Shown in pieces: positions 1 through 4,442 of a DNA stretch of 5,109 nucleotides. The DNA comes from Microbacteriaceae bacterium. GTDB lineage: Bacteria; Actinomycetota; Actinomycetes; Actinomycetales; Microbacteriaceae. Position numbers and translations under genes: made by a program. Numbering within the stretch: the first letter of the stretch is position 1; the number at the start of each line of letters is the position of its first letter. The notes beneath the pieces were generated by a model that saw only the letters and a program-made list of their open reading frames with translations, ran no database searches and had not been told where the DNA came from. Location: contig JAEMRP010000074.1 of the NCBI GenBank assembly GCA_016463265.1, forward strand, positions 1 through 5,109. The letters run 5' to 3'.

Positions 1-2
1 GC

Positions 3-79
3 GGCGGGGTAGCTCAGGTGGTTAGAGCACACGGCTCATAATCGTGGTGTCGCGGGTTCGAGTCCCGCCCTCGCTACCA
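3..79 (+). tRNA. tRNA-Met (anticodon CAT), elongator type, CCA encoded
   Basis: The sequence folds into a full cloverleaf. The acceptor stem pairs 3-9 with 69-75 (7 bp, two G-U). The D stem is 12-15/25-28. The anticodon stem is 30-34/42-46 around the loop CTCATAA, with anticodon CAT at 37-39. The variable loop is 5 nt (47-51) and the T stem is 52-56/64-68 with loop TTCGAGT. The discriminator is A76 and CCA is encoded at 77-79. The anticodon stem lacks the three G-C pairs of initiator tRNA, and the first acceptor pair is G-U rather than the bacterial initiator mismatch, so this is an elongator. A CAT tRNA could also be tRNA-Ile2 (lysidine-modified), but the overall sequence looks like actinobacterial elongator Met. 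Its promoter lies outside the window. The 3' end is one base from the stop codon of the convergent peptidase gene. Confidence 0.95.
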
Positions 80-80
80 C

Positions 81-1238
81 TTAGTTTCCTTTGGTGTGCG
101 TTTTCAAGAATTCGAACGGGTCGATGTGAACCCCGTCCACGATAATTGCAAGGTGCAAGTGGGCACCGGATGTGACGCCTGAGTTCCCTACTCGCCCGAT
201 ATAGTCTCCGGCCTTGACTTGTTGGCCGACCTCTAGCCCCGTCGAATCGCGAATCATGTGGGCGTATAGGCTGTCAAATTTAAGCCCGTCAATGTCGTGT
301 CTGATGACGACCCATTTTCCGAGGTACCCGTCGTCGTTAACCTCGACAACTTCGCCTTCAGCGACGGAATGGAAGGCCGTTCCATCGGCTGGATCAAAAT
401 CAAGTCCTTGGTGGTACGAGGAACATGCAATACAGGGGGCAGAACGGCCACCGAACCCCGATGAAATGGGAGTGACGAACGGGAACGGCCACCGAATCGG
501 TCCGCTGTCGATTACGGAATAAGTGAAACCTGACGTGATGCCATAGTTCAATAGTAAGAGATCAGAATACGTCGTCACCGAGAATTCACCCAGAGCAACC
601 TGTTCGGCTTCCGTTCCCGTTGTTGCCACCTTCACTGACTGGTCATCACTCGTCGTCGCAGTCGCCCACCCCGTGTTTGTTGCGTCAAAGCCGGTTGCGG
701 GGAGTGCCAGCACCGCGAATAAGCCACCGACAACCACGACAACGAAACTGCGCCCCAGCGCGTTGCGCAATGGATGGATGTACTTCTGTCGTTCGGCAAG
801 TCGCGATGCGCGCTTCGCCGCGGCTTCCGGCTTCTTTCGCAACTTTTTTTCCGCACGCGTCCGGGGCGCTCCGCCATTGCCGCGTTCCCCATAGCTCGTG
901 GTGGCGATATCTGACGCAGCGGTGGCGTCGTCGACGTCAATTGCGCTGGATGACGCCTTTGACGGAGTCAGCGCCTGCTGAACTCTATCTATCTGCTCTT
1001 GGAATCGCTGGGCCTCCGCCTCGCGGACTTCCGTTTCTTCCTTTTCCCTCCGGATTTCGTCAGCACGCTTCAACGCATTCGCTCGGATCCGATCCCGTTC
1101 TAGTCCGCGCGCGATCTGTTCAACTTTTTCCTGGTCTGCGCGGAGACGCAACTCGCGGCGCGAAAGAGGCTGGTTTGGGTTTTGGGCGCGCGATTCATCA
1201 TCTGCGCTCAATAGCGCCGAATCAGAATCAGTAGTCAC
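81..1238 (-). CDS. Membrane-anchored M23 (LytM/lysostaphin-type) metallopeptidase
   Basis: Predicted zinc-dependent peptidoglycan endopeptidase of 385 aa acting outside the membrane. Residues 1-160 are predicted cytoplasmic: a highly charged, probably coiled-coil stretch at about 28-90, then a low-complexity Ala/Ser/Thr/Gly linker, then a very basic stretch (126-162). One transmembrane segment (about 164-183) follows, with positive charges on its N-terminal side, so the C-terminus should face outward. The M23 domain covers about 255-380 and keeps its key residues: H276 and D280 (HxGxD motif), H327 (YAH), and H360 and H362 (HLH), with H276, D280 and H362 the expected zinc ligands. It is therefore likely catalytic, not a degenerate EnvC/NlpD-like activator. 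C269 and C272 form a CxxC just before H276. The start is GTG, chosen because GGAGGG precedes it. IMPase-family gene 53 bp upstream on the same strand; co-transcription is possible. A TACACT -10-like hexamer in that gap (1266-1271) could give it its own promoter, but no -35 is evident. Confidence 0.93.
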   Translation of the reverse strand: MTTDSDSALLSADDESRAQNPNQPLSRRELRLRADQEKVEQIARGLERDRIRANALKRADEIRREKEETEVREAEAQRFQEQIDRVQQALTPSKASSSAIDVDDATAASDIATTSYGERGNGGAPRTRAEKKLRKKPEAAAKRASRLAERQKYIHPLRNALGRSFVVVVVGGLFAVLALPATGFDATNTGWATATTSDDQSVKVATTGTEAEQVALGEFSVTTYSDLLLLNYGITSGFTYSVIDSGPIRWPFPFVTPISSGFGGRSAPCIACSSYHQGLDFDPADGTAFHSVAEGEVVEVNDDGYLGKWVVIRHDIDGLKFDSLYAHMIRDSTGLEVGQQVKAGDYIGRVGNSGVTSGAHLHLAIIVDGVHIDPFEFLKTHTKGN

Positions 1239-1241
1239 AAG

Positions 1242-1247
1242 CCCTCC
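1242..1247 (-). promoter_or_regulatory. Ribosome binding site of the M23 gene
   Basis: On the minus strand GGAGGG lies 3 nt before the GTG start at 1238. The anti-Shine-Dalgarno match is very strong and fixes this GTG as the likely start, although the spacing is at the short end of the usual range. It directly follows a run of six T residues. Confidence 0.75.
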
Positions 1248-1291
1248 AAAAAATCGTGCTTGGCAAGTGTAAGCGAGGGACCTTGGCGGCG

Positions 1292-2104
1292 CTACCGGAA
1301 GTCGAAATGGGCGCCCGCGGCGACGAGCACCTCTTCAATCTCGTCGATTACATCGGGGTGTGATGCAAGTAGCCAATCGATGTCCGGCGCCGAACCGTTC
1401 CAGCCCCGAATTTCGGCACCCGCTTCGCGTGCGATGAGAACCCCCGCCGCGTGATCCCAGGGTTGCAACATGCGTTCGAAATAGATGTCGAGCTGACCAG
1501 CGGCCAACGCCGCAAGGTCAAGTGACGCCGCTCCCATTCGCCGAATGTCACGAACATGTGGCATCACCACGGCCATCACCTGCGCCTGTTGAGTCCGAAT
1601 CTGTTGTGAATACGAGAAGCCCGTCGACAGCAACGATTGTCCGAGCGACTCGGGACGATTGACCGAAAGGGGGACTCCGTTGGCGAACGCACCACCACCG
1701 CGTGTTGCGGTGAATTCTCGACCGCTACACACGTCGATCACGACCCCCGCCACTTCCTGCCAACCCTGCGGGGCTGGGTCGCCCTCGACGACGGCGATGC
1801 TGATGGCGTACTGCGGGATTCCGTAGAGGTAGTTGACGGTTCCGTCGATCGGGTCAACGACCCAGGTGAGCGATGTCGTGCGTTCTGCGCGTCCACCTTC
1901 TTCCCCCAAAAAGCCGTCGCCCGGTTGGCGTTCGGCGAGGCGTCGTCGAATGAGGGCCTCGATCTCGCGATCCACCGCCGTGACGACGTCCACCGATGAC
2001 GTCTTCAGGTCGGCCACTTCGACTATTCCGCGACGGCGCTCGGCCGCCAATGCCGCCGCTTCTCGAGCGATGTCGAGAGCAGTGTCGATCAGTGTGTGCG
2101 TCAT
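1292..2104 (-). CDS. Inositol monophosphatase family protein
   Basis: Mg2+-dependent phosphatase of 270 aa, the usual size for the family. Visible family motifs are the metal-binding GEE (67-69), the signature DPIDGTVNY (84-92) with D84, D87, G88 and T89, the GAASLDLAALAAGQLD segment (191-206), and WDHAAG (216-221) with W216 and D217. The metal and catalytic residues appear intact. The substrate cannot be fixed from sequence: inositol-1-phosphate (feeding phosphatidylinositol or mycothiol in actinobacteria), histidinol phosphate (HisN) and 3'-phosphoadenosine phosphate (CysQ) are all used by this superfamily. ATG at 2104 is chosen because the usual N-terminal helix begins there. The frame stays open upstream to 2617, but that part crosses tRNA-Tyr and an opposite-strand gene, so it is not coding. 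No good Shine-Dalgarno precedes the ATG. GTG at 2140 is an alternative start. The M23 gene follows downstream on the same strand. Confidence 0.93.
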   Translation of the reverse strand: MTHTLIDTALDIAREAAALAAERRRGIVEVADLKTSSVDVVTAVDREIEALIRRRLAERQPGDGFLGEEGGRAERTTSLTWVVDPIDGTVNYLYGIPQYAISIAVVEGDPAPQGWQEVAGVVIDVCSGREFTATRGGGAFANGVPLSVNRPESLGQSLLSTGFSYSQQIRTQQAQVMAVVMPHVRDIRRMGAASLDLAALAAGQLDIYFERMLQPWDHAAGVLIAREAGAEIRGWNGSAPDIDWLLASHPDVIDEIEEVLVAAGAHFDFR

Positions 2105-2223
2105 CCCGAAGCCGTCGATTGACGAGGTGACAGGACACACAATCTCTTTTGAATGGTCACCACTTGATGGTATCGCGACCCTTGGGACGGTTTGCTGTCC
2201 GCACCCCTTCGTAACATGGGCAA
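2105..2223. other. Divergent intergenic region, IMPase family / 54-aa membrane protein
   Basis: This 119-bp gap separates two genes transcribed away from each other. On the plus side a -10-like TAACAT sits 6 nt before the small gene. On the minus side the best -10 candidate is TACCAT (2167-2172), which would give a leader of about 55 nt to the phosphatase ATG, but no convincing -35 accompanies it. I see no clear operator palindrome or riboswitch. Confidence 0.5.
2212..2217 (+). promoter_or_regulatory. Putative -10 element for a leaderless start of the 54-aa gene
   Basis: TAACAT fits the TAnnnT -10 consensus and is followed by exactly 6 nt before the ATG at 2224, which would place the transcription start at the A of ATG. 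There is no Shine-Dalgarno in the 6-nt gap. Upstream, TTGCTG (2192-2197) is only 14 nt away and TTGGGA (2182-2187) is 24 nt away, so the -35 is poor. Leaderless mRNAs are common in actinobacteria, which makes this reasonable but unproven. Confidence 0.5.
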
Positions 2224-2388
2224 ATGAATACGTGGTCGTGGGTTTTGGGCGCCCTGTTCGGAGCGGGGCTAGTGGTCGTCGCCGGATTGATTTTCGTGAA
2301 ACTTCTGGAGTGGGTGTTGCCGAACGTTCCGCGTCGCGACCCCAACCCCGAAGAGGACGAGGACGAGGTATATCACCGGTTCTACTAA
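2224..2388 (+). CDS. Small single-pass membrane protein, 54 aa, unknown function
   Basis: The frame starts at ATG and ends at TAA (2386-2388). I do not recognise a family. Residues 4-32 are strongly hydrophobic (Trp at 4 and 6, then Leu/Val/Gly/Ala-rich) with one Lys at 26, consistent with a single transmembrane helix at about 6-25. A short basic and proline-containing stretch (VPRRDP, 35-40) follows, then an acidic cluster (EEDEDE, 43-48) and a C-terminal YHRFY. An in-frame TAA at 2212-2214 blocks upstream extension. The hydrophobic helix followed by an ordered charge pattern, the well-placed -10 element and the terminator hairpin straight after the stop support a real gene. There is no Shine-Dalgarno. 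Its neighbours, IMPase divergent and tRNA-Tyr convergent, do not indicate a role. The two basic residues after the helix suggest a short cytoplasmic C-tail, but topology is uncertain. Confidence 0.7.
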   Translation: MNTWSWVLGALFGAGLVVVAGLIFVKLLEWVLPNVPRRDPNPEEDEDEVYHRFY

Positions 2389-2419
2389 AAATCCCCAACC
2401 CGAATCGGGCTGAGGATTT
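2387..2419 (-). terminator. Rho-independent terminator after tRNA-Tyr, possibly bidirectional
   Basis: An imperfect hairpin has arms 2389-2402 and 2406-2419 with a 3-nt loop. Twelve pairs form, with mismatches at 2398/2410 and 2395/2413. Read on the minus strand it ends in five T residues (2391-2387), the expected pattern for terminating tRNA-Tyr, whose 3' end is at 2422. Read on the plus strand it ends in only three T residues, so it would be a weaker terminator for the 54-aa gene, whose TAA overlaps its edge. Confidence 0.7.
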
Positions 2420-2421
2420 CG

Positions 2422-2503
2422 TGGTGGGTGAGGGATTCGAACCCCCGAAGGCTGAGCCAGCTGAGTTACAGTCAGATCCCTTTGGCCGCTTGGGTAACCC
2501 ACC
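2422..2503 (-). tRNA. tRNA-Tyr (anticodon GTA), CCA not encoded
   Basis: This is a class II tRNA of 82 nt. The acceptor arms are 2503-2497 and 2429-2423, perfectly paired over 7 bp, with discriminator A at 2422. The anticodon GTA is at 2469-2467 in the loop CTGTAAC, closed by CTGA/TCAG. The long variable arm has a GGC-TCA-GCC hairpin (2458-2450). The T stem is 2446-2442/2434-2430 with loop TTCGAAT. The long variable arm plus GTA identifies bacterial tRNA-Tyr. The bases after the discriminator are CGA, so CCA must be added after transcription, unlike the tRNA-Met in this window. Position 27/43 is a T-C mismatch and loop position 38 is C, small departures from the usual form. Confidence 0.95.
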
Positions 2504-2522
2504 AGGTGCGTTCCACACCGAG

Positions 2523-2552
2523 GTTATCCACGATGAAGCGCGCAATTGACAA
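2523..2552 (-). promoter_or_regulatory. Putative promoter of tRNA-Tyr
   Basis: On the minus strand TTGTCA (2552-2547) is followed after 18 nt by GATAAC (2528-2523). Transcription would start near 2516, about 13 nt before the mature tRNA 5' end, which is a normal leader for a tRNA gene. The -10 match is imperfect, so this is a suggestion from position and partial consensus. Confidence 0.4.
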
Positions 2553-2589
2553 TCGTACAATACGCGAGTGTGTTCCTGCGACCCTCGCC

Positions 2590-2595
2590 TAAACT
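2590..2595 (+). promoter_or_regulatory. Putative -10 element for a leaderless yajQ start
   Basis: TAAACT fits the TAnnnT consensus and lies exactly 6 nt before the yajQ ATG, the same geometry as at the 54-aa gene. No Shine-Dalgarno is present between it and the ATG. No good -35 lies at the right distance. A second -10-like TACAAT (2556-2561) further upstream could drive a transcript with a leader of about 34 nt, so two starts are possible. Confidence 0.5.
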
Positions 2596-2601
2596 GAGCG
2601 C

Positions 2602-3090
2602 ATGGCTGATTCTTCATTTGACATCGTTTCCAAAGTCGACCCGATGGAACTCGACAATGCGGTCAATCAAGCGCAACGCGAAATCGAGACCCGCTATGAC
2701 TTCAAAGGCGTCGGCGCTGAGATTGAAAAGAAATCGGACAAGGTGAACCTCGCGGCGAGCAGCGAAGAGCGCGTCAAAGCCGTCCTCGATGTGCTCGAGT
2801 CGAAACTCATCAAACGCGGTATTTCGCTGAAGTCACTCGATGTCGGTAAACCCTTCGCGTCCGGCAAGGAATATCGAATCGAGACGACTGTGAAGAACGG
2901 GATTTCAAGCGAGCACGCGAAAGAGATCTCTAAAATCATCCGCGAGGAAGGTCCGAAGTCAGTCAAGCCACAGATTCAAGGCGACGAGCTTCGGGTTTCT
3001 TCCAAGAGTCGCGATGACCTTCAGGCGGCTATGCAGTTGATCAAGGGCAAGAACCTACCCGTCGACGTGCAGTTCATAAACTTCCGTTAA
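2602..3090 (+). CDS. yajQ: YajQ family nucleotide-binding protein
   Basis: The protein is 162 aa, the normal full length for this family of small cytoplasmic proteins. Family hallmarks are the N-terminal MADSSFDIVSKVD, the segment NAVNQAQREIETRYDFKG (about 19-36), the central KEYRIETTVKNGIS region, the EGPKSVKPQIQGDELRVSSKSRDDLQ stretch split across about 115-140, and the C-terminal VQFINFR. Known YajQ structures have two similar alpha/beta ferredoxin-like domains. Members bind nucleotides, and a Xanthomonas homologue is a cyclic-di-GMP effector acting with a transcription factor. The role in actinobacteria is not established and nothing nearby reveals a partner. The ATG is fixed by strong N-terminal family similarity and by an in-frame TAA at 2590-2592. 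It is divergent from tRNA-Tyr and convergent with the reductase gene, overlapping it by 4 bp at the stops. Confidence 0.97.
   Translation: MADSSFDIVSKVDPMELDNAVNQAQREIETRYDFKGVGAEIEKKSDKVNLAASSEERVKAVLDVLESKLIKRGISLKSLDVGKPFASGKEYRIETTVKNGISSEHAKEISKIIREEGPKSVKPQIQGDELRVSSKSRDDLQAAMQLIKGKNLPVDVQFINFR
3087..3090. other. Shared TTAA: overlapping stop codons of two convergent genes
   Basis: The plus-strand yajQ stop TAA is at 3088-3090 and the minus-strand fprA stop TAA is at 3089-3087. The palindrome TTAA provides both. There is no intergenic space for a terminator, so the two transcripts probably overlap as antisense 3' ends. Confidence 0.95.
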
Positions 3091-4433
3091 TCACGGGAAA
3101 CCCGCAGCATCTCGTCGCGATCGACGACCTTGATGCGCTCGCGGCCCTGTGGTTCACCCAGCGATTTCTCGTGATTGTCGAGGTGATGCCAACCGTCCAG
3201 GTTGGTAAACGCGACTCCGCGGGATTCAAGTAGTGCCGTGACGCTGTCCTCGTCGGGCTCTGCGGGTGACCACCACGATGCTTGCCCTTTGACGAGTCGG
3301 GCGATGGTTTCCATCGCGTCCGACTTGGTGTGGCCGATGAGTCCGACGGGTCCGCGCTTGATCCACCCCGTTGCGTACACACCGGGAACGACGTCGTTGT
3401 TGTCGTCCAACACTTGACCCTCGTTGTTCGGAATAATGCCGTGCCGGTCATCGAACGGAACGCCGTCCAGGGGCGACCCGAAATAGCCGACCGCGCGATA
3501 GAGCGCGTGGATGGGCAGTTCGCGCATTTCGCCTGTTCCGCGGACGCCGCCCGCGCCGTCCGGTTCGGTGCGCTCGTACCGGAACGAACTGACGCGCCCG
3601 TCAGTGCCAACGACCTCGACCGGGTTGGCAAAGAAGTGCAGGTGTAGGCGGCGGCTCGCCGTGCCTGCTCCCGCCTCGCGCCACGGTGCGAAAATCTTGT
3701 TGATGACAAAAATCTGCTTGTTCGATTCAATCGCGGCCTTGGACGCGTCGTCGTAGTCAAAATCTTCGTCGTACACAACCATGTCCACGTCGTTGAGATC
3801 ACCGAGTTCACGCAGTTCGAGCGGGGTGAACTTGACCTGCATCGGACCGCGGCGCCCAAAGACGTGAACGTCGGTGACGGGACTCGCTTTCAGCGCCTGA
3901 TAAACATTGTCGGGAATTTCCGTCGGCAAAAGATCGTCCGCGTGCTTGGCCAACATTCGCGCGACATCGAGGGCCACATTCCCGTTCCCGATGACCGCGA
4001 CCTCTTTCGCGTTCAGCGGCCAATCGCGCGGAACGTCGGGGTGACCGTCGTACCATGACACGAAATCGGCTGCACCGTAGGAACCGTCGAGGTCGATCCC
4101 GGGGATGTTGAGGTCGGCGTCCCGAATTGCCCCGGTCGAGAAAATCACGGCGTGATAGTGCCGTTTGAGATCGTCTAGGGTGATGTCGGTGCCAAAGTTG
4201 ACGTTCCCAAAGATGCGAATCCCGCCCGAGTCGAGCACGTCCCGCAACGCGTTGATAATCCCCTTGATACGGGGGTGGTCGGGAGCAACACCGTATCGGA
4301 CGAGTCCGTAGGGAGCCGGGAGGCGGTCAAACATGTCAATCGACACGTCGAACGCCCGCTCGTATTTCTGCAGGATGTCGGCGGCGTAGATTCCGGCGGG
4401 GCCAGCGCCCACGATCGCGAGTCGAAGCTTCAT
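3087..4433 (-). CDS. fprA: FprA-type ferredoxin/NADP+ reductase (adrenodoxin reductase-like flavoprotein)
   Basis: Cytoplasmic FAD enzyme of 448 aa, close to the roughly 456 aa of Mycobacterium tuberculosis FprA. It is expected to pass electrons between NADPH and a ferredoxin. The FAD Rossmann motif is GAGPAG at 9-14, followed by PAPYGLVRYGVAPDH (39-53), a hallmark of the adrenodoxin reductase family. The NADP-binding motif is GNGNVALDVAR (149-159), with GRRGP (193-197) carrying the two arginines expected to read the 2'-phosphate. RAVGYFG (313-319) and ATGWIKRGPVGLIGH (354-368) form the C-terminal FAD region. All key motifs look intact. ATG at 4433 is chosen because AGGA lies 5 nt before it and the FAD motif starts at the normal distance. 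The open frame extends to 4553, but that part overlaps the upstream gene. It follows the polyprenyl synthase gene by 7 bp and is probably translationally coupled to it. No ferredoxin gene is in the window. Confidence 0.95.
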   Translation of the reverse strand: MKLRLAIVGAGPAGIYAADILQKYERAFDVSIDMFDRLPAPYGLVRYGVAPDHPRIKGIINALRDVLDSGGIRIFGNVNFGTDITLDDLKRHYHAVIFSTGAIRDADLNIPGIDLDGSYGAADFVSWYDGHPDVPRDWPLNAKEVAVIGNGNVALDVARMLAKHADDLLPTEIPDNVYQALKASPVTDVHVFGRRGPMQVKFTPLELRELGDLNDVDMVVYDEDFDYDDASKAAIESNKQIFVINKIFAPWREAGAGTASRRLHLHFFANPVEVVGTDGRVSSFRYERTEPDGAGGVRGTGEMRELPIHALYRAVGYFGSPLDGVPFDDRHGIIPNNEGQVLDDNNDVVPGVYATGWIKRGPVGLIGHTKSDAMETIARLVKGQASWWSPAEPDEDSVTALLESRGVAFTNLDGWHHLDNHEKSLGEPQGRERIKVVDRDEMLRVSRD

Positions 4434-4438
4434 GTCGT

Positions 4439-4442
4439 TCCT
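4439..4442 (-). promoter_or_regulatory. fprA ribosome binding site overlapping the upstream stop codon
   Basis: On the minus strand the polyprenyl synthase stop TAG (4443-4441) runs into AGGA (4442-4439), which sits 5 nt before the fprA ATG. Terminating ribosomes would be positioned for re-initiation, which supports translational coupling of the two genes. Confidence 0.75.

Noticed and set aside
680..710. LPATG motif in the M23 protein (residues 179-183), as in sortase substrates
   Set aside because: It sits at the outer end of an N-terminal transmembrane helix, not before a C-terminal helix and basic tail, so it is almost certainly a chance match.
620..1234. 204-aa plus-strand open frame opposite the M23 gene
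   Set aside because: It has biased Arg/Ser/Pro composition, no ribosome binding site seen, and is fully antisense to a clear coding sequence.
1239..1291. Possible terminator between the phosphatase and M23 genes (T-run of six)
   Set aside because: The only hairpin before the T-run is GCTT/AAGC with a long loop, too weak to call; co-transcription remains possible.
2141..2160. GTG at 2140 as alternative phosphatase start with a weak AGAG upstream
   Set aside because: It would add 12 residues before the normal family N-terminus, and the AGAG match is weak and too close; kept only as an alternative.
1833..2549. 238-aa plus-strand open frame
   Set aside because: It is Arg/Ser/Pro-rich, runs antisense to the phosphatase and crosses the 54-aa gene in another frame and tRNA-Tyr; it is a shadow of GC-rich coding sequence.
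2546..2561. TTGACA followed by TACAAT as one plus-strand promoter for yajQ
   Set aside because: The two hexamers are only 4 nt apart, so they cannot be the -35 and -10 of the same promoter.
2105..2617. Open-frame extension upstream of the inositol monophosphatase start, giving 441 aa
   Set aside because: It runs across tRNA-Tyr, its terminator and the opposite-strand 54-aa gene, and adds no recognisable sequence; the family N-terminus begins at ATG 2104.
3074..3859. 261-aa minus-strand open frame inside fprA
   Set aside because: It is an out-of-frame shadow of fprA, with Arg/Thr/Ser-rich low-complexity composition and no motif.
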